A stretch of DNA of 27,272 bases. Origin: JAAOZN01 sp964421575 (GTDB lineage: Archaea > Thermoproteota > Nitrososphaeria > Nitrososphaerales > JAAOZN01). The notes under the pieces were generated by a model that made no database searches, was not told where the DNA came from, and saw nothing but the letters and a program-made list of their open reading frames with translations. The stretch's first letter is position 1, and each line of letters starts with the position of its first letter. The stretch is taken from NCBI GenBank assembly GCA_964421575.1, contig CAYQXI010000016.1, positions 1-27,272 on the forward strand, in the 5' to 3' direction. Position numbers and translations under genes: made by a program. Below, in pieces: positions 7,876-15,324 of the stretch.

Positions 7876-10800
7876 GTGGGGTTGCTTGATAAATATGCAA
7901 CTCTCTCCACTCAAAGAGGCAAGTTTCTCATAGCTCTTTGGGTTATCGTAGTAATTATTCTCGGTGTCAACCTCCCCAGTTTAGAGGAGCATATACTGCA
8001 CAGCGTAGACCCCTTTATACCGAGCACGCTGGAGGCCAAGAGGGCGCAGCAGATTGTATCTGAGAAGATCGGCTCAGATCAAGGGGAGGCAGAGATAGTA
8101 GTAGTTAAGGCTGAGGATGGCAATATAATCTCTGAGAAGGGTAGGAACTACTTAACTGAGCTGAGCAGAACCATCGAAACTAAAGGCAAAGAGCATCTAA
8201 AAGGGTTTATTGGTGTTGTAAGCGTCATCACGATCTACGACGAAATCCTAGCAAGATACTGGGTTAAGATGAATGAAACATACCGCGAAATAGAGCAAAG
8301 AATCAAAGCTAATCTAACAGAGGCACACAAACAATTCTACAAAGCAGCAGACGAACTCCAAACCCTACACGAAACACTCTACACACTAATCGACAAACTA
8401 ACAGAAGCAGCCCAACTACTGTATGGGGTCCCAGCCCTCTACCTCCAAGCTTGGGTCTCAGCAGCCCAGCAGATCGCCCAAACCAACCCCCTCCAACCTA
8501 TACCAGTAAAACTACTCAACGAACTCGCATACAACACAGCACTAAAGATGCTACCAGAGGAGGGGAAGCCGCTTACCGAAGCCTACCTCAAAGCCTTCCA
8601 CACAGCTTGGTCCTCAGCCTTCACAGAAGACTACATAGTTGCCACAGAACTTAAACCTCAACTACTCTACGCAAAAGCCCAAGCAGCGATAAACACAGTA
8701 ACACCACTCATCTTCACACCAGCAAATGTAGGTGAAGCATCAAAACTATTCACAGAATTAAACAGGGCTATGAACATAACTCAATGGGCTGAACCAGCTG
8801 CAAGGCAGCAAATAATAGATGGTATAGCAGCTTCGATAGCTTCTAAAGAATCCGGTCTAAGCGAAAGCGTAATCAGAAGGGTGATCAACCTAGGACCAAA
8901 TGCAACACAGCACGACATAGAAGCTTTCACAGTCGCTCTTCTTGCAGAGCAAGGTCTTGAAAAGGGGCTTCTCGAGATCTGCTTAGAGCTCGGCAGAGAA
9001 CCCGCACCAGAGGTTATAGATGCTGCTACTCAGAACCTAACTCAACAGGTTTTCGCAGAAATTAGATCGAAGTTCCCAACGCCAGCTTTCCCAGACAGCA
9101 TACCTAAAGACGTCTACACCCGTCTTGTGAGCGACGATAATAAAACCGCGCTCATTCTTGTTAGGTTTAACGCCAGCCTATCTGAAGTGGAGCAAAGAGC
9201 AGCAGTTGAAGAGCTCCGTAAAGTAGTTGCTGAGGTGAGGCAGAGTGGCTTCTCAACCCTCTTAACAGGACCCATGACCTTATCCTACGACCTCAGAAAT
9301 CAAGACACTGAAGACATAGGTGTGATCGATAAAGTAACTATCTTGCTAGTCTTCCTATTAGGCGCAGCGTTAATAGCCTCCCTAACAGTTCCAACGCTCT
9401 CACTACTAACCGTAGGCTCAGCTGTCGCAGCAGCGATGGGTCTATTGGCTCTCCTCGCTGAATTAGGCTTCATACATTTCTATCTGCTTAGGAGTATGAT
9501 AGTTGTAGTTATACTCGGCGCAGGAGTAGACTACGTAATCTTCATGATCTTCAGATATATCGAAGAGAGAGGTAACAAGATCGATCACGCAACAGCGGTT
9601 AAAAGAACAGCCATACACGCGGGAGGCGCGGTGATTCTAAGCGCATCGACAGTTCTCGTGGGCTTTAGCTGTCTAGCACTCTCCTCCATAGGCATACTTC
9701 AAAGCATCGGTATAGGCTTAGCCCTAGGCATACTCCTAACACTTATATGCGCGCTCTTGACGATCCCCCCAACCCTCTCTATTATAAAAGACAAGATCCT
9801 TTTGCCGAGGAGGACCGTACCCAACTTCGCAATTAGATTAACCGTCTTTAGAAGAATGGCACACTACTGCGTATCAAAGCCGAAGAGGGTTCTTGTAATG
9901 GGGTTACTAGCCACAGTAGCCTTATGCGCAGTAATCGCAACAATATCGATCACATACGGCGACATAGAGATGCTTCCACCATTTGAATCTAAGCGTGGAG
10001 TTGATGCCATACTTAGCTCCTTCGGCGCCGCGCCGCTCTCCCAGACACAGATTGTAGTGGTTAGCAGAGAACCACTGTTTACTGAGAACAGTGTCAAAAC
10101 AGACCTTTACCAAGCTTTAGACAGACTACACACCGAAATCTCCAACCTCGAAGGCGTCTACCCAGAGTACACTTACGGACCAACTAGACCAAGAGGCGAA
10201 TATGTGGCACCAGAGAAGGTTGATAGAAGTAGCGTCAGACAGTTCATAGACGAGGAGGGCAAGACCCTCGTGATGACAACCAGCCTAAAGAGCTTCTACA
10301 CAGCCGATGAAGCCTTCACAACCATCAAAAAGATTAGAGAGAAGGTCAGCGAAGTTGCTAAAGATGAGGCTGCGTTAAGTGGCGCTGAGATCTTAGTAGG
10401 AGGGGGTGCAGCCTTCTACCTAGACTTGACTACTACGATAAACCACGACTTCTTCTACAGAATAATACCAGCAGCATGCATAGGCATCTTCATAGTCCTA
10501 CTCATAGCCCTAGGCTCAGTATTGCTTCCGCTTAGGCTTCTAGCAACCACAGCCATGAGCGCAGTCTGGTCAATAGCTATACTCACGCTCGTCTTCCAAT
10601 ACGGCTTAGGTGCAAGAATATATTGGCTAACACCCCTTCTCACCTTCTCCGTGCTGATGGGACTCGGAATAGATTATGATGTCTTCCTCATAACGCGGGT
10701 CAAGGAAGAGGCTATGAAGGGTCTAAGTGATGAAGAGGCTGTGGTAAACGCAGTGGAAAGGACAGGTTTAGTCCTAACAGCAGCAGGATTGATCCTAGGC

Positions 10801-10992
10801 TCAGCACTAGGAAGCCTCATGCTCAGCCCCAACCTAGTACTCAAAGAGATGGGCTTCGCCTTAAGCCTAGCAATATTCATAGACACATTCTTCATGCGTA
10901 TCTTTCTCAACCCAGCCATAATAGTAGTCGCGAAGAAGTGGAACTGGTGGCCCAAAGGGTTGGAAAGGCAAGTAAAGGATCAAAGTGTATAG
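7876..10992 (+). CDS. MMPL/RND-family transporter
   Basis: Large membrane exporter of the RND superfamily (MMPL type), 1038 residues, GTG start. The layout is a duplicated half: membrane helix at about 17-35, a long extracytoplasmic domain (about 40-480), a helix bundle (about 483-640), another helix near 672-692, a second outer domain (about 695-855) and a final bundle (about 860-1015). Both bundles hold the GxGxDY proton-relay motif: GAGVDYVIF with Asp552 and GLGIDYDVF with Asp933. The first outer domain is much larger than the second and rich in helices from about residue 130 to 320. Archaeal relatives are thought to move lipids or hydrophobic compounds; no partner gene is adjacent, so the cargo is unknown. 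Confidence 0.95.
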   Translation: MGLLDKYATLSTQRGKFLIALWVIVVIILGVNLPSLEEHILHSVDPFIPSTLEAKRAQQIVSEKIGSDQGEAEIVVVKAEDGNIISEKGRNYLTELSRTIETKGKEHLKGFIGVVSVITIYDEILARYWVKMNETYREIEQRIKANLTEAHKQFYKAADELQTLHETLYTLIDKLTEAAQLLYGVPALYLQAWVSAAQQIAQTNPLQPIPVKLLNELAYNTALKMLPEEGKPLTEAYLKAFHTAWSSAFTEDYIVATELKPQLLYAKAQAAINTVTPLIFTPANVGEASKLFTELNRAMNITQWAEPAARQQIIDGIAASIASKESGLSESVIRRVINLGPNATQHDIEAFTVALLAEQGLEKGLLEICLELGREPAPEVIDAATQNLTQQVFAEIRSKFPTPAFPDSIPKDVYTRLVSDDNKTALILVRFNASLSEVEQRAAVEELRKVVAEVRQSGFSTLLTGPMTLSYDLRNQDTEDIGVIDKVTILLVFLLGAALIASLTVPTLSLLTVGSAVAAAMGLLALLAELGFIHFYLLRSMIVVVILGAGVDYVIFMIFRYIEERGNKIDHATAVKRTAIHAGGAVILSASTVLVGFSCLALSSIGILQSIGIGLALGILLTLICALLTIPPTLSIIKDKILLPRRTVPNFAIRLTVFRRMAHYCVSKPKRVLVMGLLATVALCAVIATISITYGDIEMLPPFESKRGVDAILSSFGAAPLSQTQIVVVSREPLFTENSVKTDLYQALDRLHTEISNLEGVYPEYTYGPTRPRGEYVAPEKVDRSSVRQFIDEEGKTLVMTTSLKSFYTADEAFTTIKKIREKVSEVAKDEAALSGAEILVGGGAAFYLDLTTTINHDFFYRIIPAACIGIFIVLLIALGSVLLPLRLLATTAMSAVWSIAILTLVFQYGLGARIYWLTPLLTFSVLMGLGIDYDVFLITRVKEEAMKGLSDEEAVVNAVERTGLVLTAAGLILGSALGSLMLSPNLVLKEMGFALSLAIFIDTFFMRIFLNPAIIVVAKKWNWWPKGLERQVKDQSV

Positions 10993-11021
10993 TTAATCGA
11001 ATCCATATTATGGCTGCTTCT

Positions 11022-11411
11022 CTACTCTATCTTGAATCTTTTAGTCACCTTCACCAGCAGAAAGACCACAAATGCTATTAGGATAAACGTGATGACTGAG
11101 CCTAAAAAGTGGCCAACTCGGAAGGGGCCAATCACAATGGCTTCCCAAGCTACATTTGGTGTAGCAGACTGTACAATCGGCATTATTATGTCGTCAACTA
11201 GAGCTTTGACGAGCGCTCCAAGATATACACCTAAGATAAAGGCAACAGCCATACCCATAACCTTATACTTCGAAATGAAATCCAAGAATTCAGCCCATAA
11301 ACCTCGTGGTGGAGGTGGTGCAGGCTTAGGCTCCAAAAGCGCTCTTATGCGCCTTAACTCTTCTAAAATTTCTTCCTCCTTCACCAACTGGACCCTTTTT
11401 AATACACACAC
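11022..11411 (-). CDS. mscL: MscL-type large-conductance mechanosensitive channel
   Basis: 129 residues with two membrane helices: MGMAVAFILGVYLGALVKALVDDIIMPIV (about 52-80) and VGHFLGSVITFILIAFVVFLLVKVTKRF (about 98-126). The spacing and the VDDIIMPIV element match MscL, which opens under membrane stretch to release solutes. The N-terminal 45 residues are a charged helix (EEEILEELRRIRALLE) followed by a proline-rich linker PKPAPPPPRG, an extension not found in classic bacterial MscL. The GTG at 11411 is the longest start; TTG at 11387 or GTG at 11384 are possible. A TATA-like AATTATTAAA at 11428-11437 lies close enough to favour one of the later starts. Its stop converges on the MMPL gene. 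Confidence 0.87.
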   Translation of the reverse strand: MCVLKRVQLVKEEEILEELRRIRALLEPKPAPPPPRGLWAEFLDFISKYKVMGMAVAFILGVYLGALVKALVDDIIMPIVQSATPNVAWEAIVIGPFRVGHFLGSVITFILIAFVVFLLVKVTKRFKIE

Positions 11412-11466
11412 CTCTCATTAATGAGTGTTTAATAATTCCTGATAGTTCCATTTGTTCTGATAGAGT

Positions 11467-12013
11467 TTGGATGTGTTTGAGGCTATAATGAGCAGGCGGA
11501 GTATCCGCAGCTTTACACATGAAAAGATCTCTATGGAGGAGTTTAGGAAGATCCTTGATGCCGCAAGACTAGCCCCTTCAGGCTCCAACCTTCAGGGTTG
11601 GAGGTTCATAATCATAACAGATCAACGTATACTTAGTTAGGCTCTTTTCACCCGGCTTTCTGGGCAACGCCCCACCGCAGCCATAGTTGTGTGCTCAGAC
11701 CTTGACGTCTATGAAAAAGAGGGAAGCGAACTAGGGAAAAGCTAATATTAGAATAGCTGACTGCGCAATGGCTGTTGAGAACACGCTTCTTGCAGCACAC
11801 GCCCTTGGTTTGGGAGCATGCGTCGTTAAATCGTTCTCAAGAATAGCATTAAAGGGGATCCTCGAACTACCTGAGAGAATCGAGCCTGAATTAATAGTTA
11901 TAATAGGGCATCCAAAGGAGCAACCTAAGGCGCCTCCCAAAAAAGAGAATAGAAGAGATAGCGTATTTGAACAAATACGGCGTAAGTCGAGGAAGCGAGG
12001 TGCTCTGAGGTGA
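11467..12013 (+). pseudogene. Nitroreductase-family gene, broken by a stop codon and a frameshift
   Basis: From a TTG at 11467 the frame reads LDVFEAIMSRRSIRSFT and then APSGSNLQGWRFIIITD, both classic FMN-binding segments of small nitroreductases. A TAG at 11638-11640 interrupts it. The same frame then resumes with GQRPTAAIVVCSDLDVYE until TAA at 11743-11745. Shifting frame at the GGGAAAAG run near 11734-11741 restores ANIRIADCAMAVENTLLAAHALGLGACVV and the C-terminal ELPERIEPELIVIIGHPKEQ, ending with TGA at 12011-12013. The restored product of about 180 residues has normal family length. Either the gene is decaying or both lesions are sequence errors. Its stop overlaps the GTG start of the next damaged gene by the four bases GTGA. 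Confidence 0.88.
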
Positions 12014-12332
12014 GTAACGCAGAAAAAGATCTATATCTAGTTACCTTTTCGAGCTCGCAGCGTACCCAGCACCGAGCGCAAGAGGTTGCTTGGAGGAGCC
12101 TCAATCCTATGGAACCTTTAGGCTTGTTGATGCGCTTGGTAGGGTTTTGAGGATACAAGATTACCTACCTGAAGCCGAGAAAGATCAATTCATAGAGAAG
12201 ATAAGAGAGGACGTAGAGCGGAATAAGCTTCTTAAGCTGACCAACCTGAAGGCTTTTGAACAATTCATAGATGATTTGATTTTGAAGCTTGCTAAAGAAG
12301 CCAAGAAGCGAAGCGTTTACACATGCCATTGA
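12010..12332 (+). pseudogene. DUF6092-like small gene, frameshifted near its start
   Basis: A GTG at 12010, overlapping the nitroreductase stop as GTGA, starts MSNAEKDLYLVTF in one frame. After about 12049 the protein-like sequence moves to another frame: ELAAYPAPSARGCLEEPQSYGTFRLVDALGRVL, then a charged helical tail to the TGA at 12330-12332. The SARGxLxEPxxYGxxRLvDA pattern resembles DUF6092 as I remember it; this is not checked. The intact frame alone can only start at TTG 12090, which would cut through the conserved motif, so a frameshift is the better reading. Restored length is about 106 residues. Function unknown; the overlap suggests it was co-translated with the nitroreductase. Confidence 0.6.
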
Positions 12333-12411
12333 AAAGGAGCGTCAAATTATCTGCGGTAGGAATGTCTAAGGTAGAATATAGAGCCGCCTGCTGATGAATT
12401 CAAATGGAGGA

Positions 12412-12488
12412 TGGTGGGCCCGAAGGGCTTCGATCCCTTGACCAACCGGTTATGAGCCGGCCACTCTACCTGGCTGAGTTACGGGCCC
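12412..12488 (-). tRNA. tRNA with CAU anticodon (elongator Met or Ile2), CCA encoded
   Basis: Complete cloverleaf of 77 bases. Acceptor stem GGGCCCG pairs perfectly with CGGGCCC, followed by A73 and encoded CCA. The anticodon stem is GCCGG/CCGGT with loop CTCATAA (anticodon CAU), and the T stem is AAGGG/CCCTT. G1-C72 argues against initiator tRNA. The acceptor stem and A73 resemble archaeal tRNA-Ile, so this may be the Ile2 tRNA whose C34 is modified to agmatidine. Oddities: the D stem begins with A10 instead of G10, and the T loop ATCGAAG has A54 and G60 where T54 and a pyrimidine are normal. No intron. Confidence 0.85.
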
Positions 12489-12771
12489 ACGTACTAACCC
12501 CCTATCTCCATTCAGACTTCCCACATCTACTGTAGGGGGTTCTTGCATCAGAAAAATAGAAGACGTGAGGCTGATTTTAAGTTTAACGGTTGGGCATGAG
12601 AATCGCAGATCATACGCAGGTGGTGTTTGGAAAGGCTTGTAAGATAAACTGATGGTTAGCTGCTCATCATACTTACGTCTACTGTCTTCATAGAATTATT
12701 TTTTACACAAAAACCAACATCTTTAAGAATATGATATACCTTATTCTCCGTACTATTAGGAGTATCCTCTT

Positions 12772-13938
12772 ATGAGAGAAGCCAAAGTCAGCGCCGTTAC
12801 AGTCTTGCTATTGAGCTACCTTTCTTTCTCTATGTTTAGGTTAAGCTTAGGGGTTGCTATACCCGACATTATGGTTGAGTTATCTATAAATGAGTTTGAA
12901 GCCGGTCTTCTCTATTCAACCCCGATCTGGTCAAGTGCTGTACTCCTCACACCAGCCGGGTACTTTGGCGACAGGTTCGATAAGAAAAGCATCCTCCTCA
13001 TTGGTTATCTTCTGCTAGGCTTAGGAGTACTCGGCTTAGCATTTTCTTCGAGCTACTCTACTACCTTTGCTTTTTTGTTGTTGGCTGGTGTTGGAGGCGG
13101 TATTCTAATCCCCACGTATTATACAATGGTGGGTGAAGCGCTGAAAAATATCCGGGGCTTCGCTGTCGGGTTGGCAGCTGGTATGTATTACATCGGCGGT
13201 TTGATTGGCTCGATCCTAGTAGGTTTTTTCGTCTCCTTACATCAGTGGAGAATTGCTTACTTCGTAATCGGGGTCTTGATAATCTGTATGCTCACTGCTC
13301 AACTAATATTCCTTAAACACATGGTAACTGTTAATCCAAAAAAACCACCGTTACTTTTTTTCAACTGGTTAAAAACAAGAAACATCGCGGTTTCTGCTAT
13401 CGGAATATGCTTAGGAAATGTAGCGATGTTCGCCGTTGCTGCTTGGCTTCCTACTTTCTTTGTAACAGTCATTGGATTAGATGCTGCTAGTGCTGGGCTG
13501 CTGCTCGGTCTTTTCTTTTTGGCACGCGCAGTCGGTTCGATTGTCCTTGGTGCTCTTTCTGATAGATTTGGAAGAAGAAGGCTAATAATGCTCTCAGGAT
13601 TCGCCACAACTCTTGTAACTCTCCCACTACTTTTAACGAGCTACACTTTTTACATCGCAGCGGCTTATACTATTTGTTTCGGTTTCTTTGCCTCTACTTT
13701 CTGGAGCTTTTTCGTCACGATTCCGCAAGAGAGTGTAGCCATTGAGCTCGTCTCATCCGTTACTGGTCTAACCCAGACTTTTGGTCTTATAGGCTCTGCG
13801 ATCGGACCTACTTTAGCAGGGGCATTCATCACTCGCTTTGGTCTAACACCAGCCCTAATATACACCATAACCCTTACCACATTTACCCTCGCTCTCCTTT
13901 CGATGTTATTGGTAGAAAAGCGACCTAAGAGTGGTTGA
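12772..13938 (+). CDS. Major facilitator superfamily transporter
   Basis: 388 residues with 12 predicted membrane helices. MFS motif A is seen in both halves: GYFGDRFDKKS near residue 63 and GALSDRFGRRR near residue 260. The first helix follows directly after the ATG, and AGGAG at 12758-12762 is a well-placed ribosome-binding site. A TATA-like CTTTAAGAA lies at 12721-12729. The gene stands alone between two tRNA genes. It belongs to the broad group of anion or organic-acid MFS carriers by general look only; no substrate can be assigned. Confidence 0.93.
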   Translation: MREAKVSAVTVLLLSYLSFSMFRLSLGVAIPDIMVELSINEFEAGLLYSTPIWSSAVLLTPAGYFGDRFDKKSILLIGYLLLGLGVLGLAFSSSYSTTFAFLLLAGVGGGILIPTYYTMVGEALKNIRGFAVGLAAGMYYIGGLIGSILVGFFVSLHQWRIAYFVIGVLIICMLTAQLIFLKHMVTVNPKKPPLLFFNWLKTRNIAVSAIGICLGNVAMFAVAAWLPTFFVTVIGLDAASAGLLLGLFFLARAVGSIVLGALSDRFGRRRLIMLSGFATTLVTLPLLLTSYTFYIAAAYTICFGFFASTFWSFFVTIPQESVAIELVSSVTGLTQTFGLIGSAIGPTLAGAFITRFGLTPALIYTITLTTFTLALLSMLLVEKRPKSG

Positions 13939-14034
13939 ATAAATGCAGAACTTAAGTTTAAAATAGAAGAGTTTGTTGAGAAGTACGGTAAACTCTATTT
14001 GGAAGAGCCGAGAATAGCCTTACTCTCAAAGAGA
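13939..14034 (+). other. Open frame directly after the MFS stop codon
   Basis: In the same frame as the transporter, the 31 codons after its TGA read INAELKFKIEEFVEKYGKLY and then LEEPRIALLSKR before a TGA at 14032-14034. The composition is strongly protein-like, with an amphipathic helix, but there is no ATG, GTG or usable TTG at its start. It could be a gene remnant, a readthrough tail or chance. Confidence 0.25.
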
Positions 14035-14121
14035 TGATCAAATGGCTTTAACTCCATCCTTTATAGCAAGCCTAAGGTGAATCCAAAGGTTAAGTTGTTG
14101 GTGCGGTGGCCGGGATTTGAA

Positions 14122-14147
14122 CTCCCGGACCCTTTTAGCGAGGGTCT
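14122..14147 (-). other. tRNA-Gly intron 3 (T arm, 53/54), 26 bases
   Basis: A textbook bulge-helix-bulge is present. The inner hairpin GACCC/GGGTC encloses a 9-base loop. The 4-pair central helix is CCCG of the exon with CGGG of the intron, flanked by 3-base bulges GGA and AGT. Cutting each bulge after its second base joins CCGGG to TTCAAAT and gives a perfect T arm. Confidence 0.88.
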
Positions 14148-14162
14148 CCCGGGTTTACAGCG

Positions 14163-14176
14163 CTCCACCTGAGCGT
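14163..14176 (-). other. tRNA-Gly intron 2 (37/38), 14 bases
   Basis: Intron ACGCTCAGGTGGAG sits at the canonical site just after the anticodon. The anticodon stem GCAGC/GCTGT forms the outer helix. CTGC of the exon pairs with GTGG of the intron as the 4-pair central helix (two wobbles). Bulges are CAA and AGC, each cut after the second base, and the inner end is a 7-base loop, the form typical of very short archaeal introns. Confidence 0.85.
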
Positions 14177-14201
14177 TGGCAGGCTGCTGTCCTAGACCAA
14201 G

Positions 14202-14220
14202 TTCTCCGGCTTCCTTGCCT
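14202..14220 (-). other. tRNA-Gly intron 1 (D loop, after G15), 19 bases
   Basis: Removing this insert restores the D loop AGCTTGGTCTA, one base different from the common archaeal Gly form AGCCTGGTCTA. The intron has a short GGC/GCC stem around AAGGAA. The central helix GTCT against GGAG has three pairs (one a G-T) and one mismatch, so it is a relaxed motif. The exact ends are less certain than for the other two introns. Confidence 0.65.
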
Positions 14221-14235
14221 CTAGACGACCACCGC

Positions 14236-14612
14236 ACTATAGGTGGGTTTATTTTTGGATGTGTTTAACTTTATCGCTCCTAGCCTCAGCGGCAGCTAGG
14301 AGAATCGAGATTTTATCTCTTCTTGAGGCGTGTCTTTAGCCTTTGAATCCCGCATTTTCACCCTCTACCTATATGTTTATGAGTGAGTTCGCGAAAGAAG
14401 AAGCTTCTACTCCGCTTCACCCCATTACATTTCTACTTTGCATCTATGGTCCGAAACACTTTTGGCAGAAGTAATGTCTTCTTGCTGGATGATGTATATT
14501 CACTCTCTACACTCTAGATGAGATAAACTTCTCTATTCTAAGCTGCTTGTCTTCTCGGCTAATATGAATCTCATTATTTTACTACGTTAATTCATAAGCG
14601 CGAAAGCCGCGC
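14236..14612. other. Intergenic region with an inverted repeat upstream of tRNA-Gly
   Basis: 377 bases without a convincing gene. A perfect 8-base inverted repeat, CTCCTAGC at 14277-14284 and GCTAGGAG at 14295-14302, has a 10-base loop. It lies next to a TATA-like stretch at about 14264-14276 that is well placed for the tRNA-Gly promoter. On the minus strand a 19-codon frame starts at an ATG near 14358 (MRDSKAKDTPQEEIKSRFS) after GAGGGTGA, and ends in the repeat; it may be chance. Nothing recognised in 14365-14612. Confidence 0.3.
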
Positions 14613-15152
14613 CTATTTCCTTACTTCTCTTGGATTGTTCCAGAACCACTGCATATTAGGAGGCTCTATATTCATTTGCCAAAGTAGGGCGATCAGTTCA
14701 CCTATGTGGTATAGTTGTTCCGTAAATGATTGTAGCAAGCATTCTTCTACCGTGAGAATAAATTCTCTTTCCCTTATTTTCAATGTTACCTTTCTGTTGA
14801 GCTCTTCGCTGTTTAAACTGTTGAAGTATTCGTAGGTCTTCGTTTCAACTTCACTCATGTGCTTAAGGACTTGCTCCATAGAGGTGTAATCATCCCAACT
14901 CTTGCGAACATATTGGTCTTGTTTTCCTTTGATGACCCAGTTTATCATCCAGTCCTCATTATCTATCATATGTAAGAGGATGTTCTTCATGCTGTAGAAG
15001 CTTGCTTCTCTGTTTTTGCAAACTTCTTCCCACGTTAATTCGGAGAGCTTGGATGCGAATCTTGATCGCACTATGTGGGCGTATTGAAAAAGCTCTTTGA
15101 TATCAAGCACGTTAAGCGTGTTAGAAGCTGCCGTATTTATCCTTTGTCTCAT
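14613..15152 (-). CDS. DinB-like four-helix protein
   Basis: About 179 residues from the chosen ATG at 15152. The pattern matches the DinB/DUF664 superfamily of metal-binding four-helix bundles: ELFQYAHIVRSRFASKLSELTWEEV in the first helix, MKNILLHMIDNEDWMINWV in the second, and the C-terminal EQLYHIGELIALLWQMNIEPP. Two of the usual metal-site histidines are visible in LLHMID and LYHIGE; the third is not obvious. A longer frame starts at ATG 15245, but the TATA box CATTTAAATAG at 15166-15176 lies inside it and the extra 31 residues do not look protein-like. GTG 15110 is another candidate. Function unknown; thiol transfer and stress roles are known for some relatives. Confidence 0.82.
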   Translation of the reverse strand: MRQRINTAASNTLNVLDIKELFQYAHIVRSRFASKLSELTWEEVCKNREASFYSMKNILLHMIDNEDWMINWVIKGKQDQYVRKSWDDYTSMEQVLKHMSEVETKTYEYFNSLNSEELNRKVTLKIREREFILTVEECLLQSFTEQLYHIGELIALLWQMNIEPPNMQWFWNNPREVRK

Positions 15153-15165
15153 ATTATTGCGGGGA

Positions 15166-15176
15166 CTATTTAAATG
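15166..15176 (-). promoter_or_regulatory. TATA box for the DinB-like gene
   Basis: Reads CATTTAAATAG on the minus strand, about 19 bases before the ATG at 15152 and 61 before GTG 15110. It lies inside the longest open frame and therefore argues against the start at 15245. Confidence 0.55.
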
Positions 15177-15324
15177 AGTTCTAGGAAGGAAGATAGAAAT
15201 CACTTCATAGGAAGGATCGCCTCTTAAGAGAGCTATGTTGAGCATCTTTGTTACTCTTCGCGTTACCTATCCTAATTGTTAATCATAAAACTTAATGTAG
15301 AAGGAAGTAGGTAGGCGACTGACT

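Larger units (their letters stand above)
14099..14235 (-). tRNA. tRNA-Gly(GCC) with three introns, CCA encoded
   Basis: The 137-base gene folds into a normal tRNA only if three inserts are removed. Acceptor stem GCGGTGG pairs perfectly with CCACCGC, followed by A73 and CCA. The D arm becomes GTCT-AGCTTGGTCTA-GGAC, the anticodon arm GCAGC-CTGCCAC-GCTGT with anticodon GCC, and the T arm CCGGG-TTCAAAT-CCCGG. The mature length is 78 with CCA. Introns are 19 bases in the D loop, 14 bases at the usual 37/38 site and 26 bases between positions 53 and 54. The last two form clear helix-bulge motifs for the archaeal splicing endonuclease. The mature sequence closely resembles other archaeal tRNA-Gly(GCC). 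Confidence 0.92.

Noticed and set aside
12090..12332. Intact 80-residue gene starting at TTG 12090
   Set aside because: The start would cut through the conserved SARGxLEEP motif, whose first part is readable upstream in the same frame, so the gene is better explained as frameshifted.
12580..12700. Possible C/D-box small RNA (TGATGA on the minus strand near 12662)
   Set aside because: No D, D' or C' box at the right spacing was found.
14613..15245. DinB-like protein read from ATG 15245
   Set aside because: The first 31 residues translate a TATA box region and do not look like a protein N-terminus.
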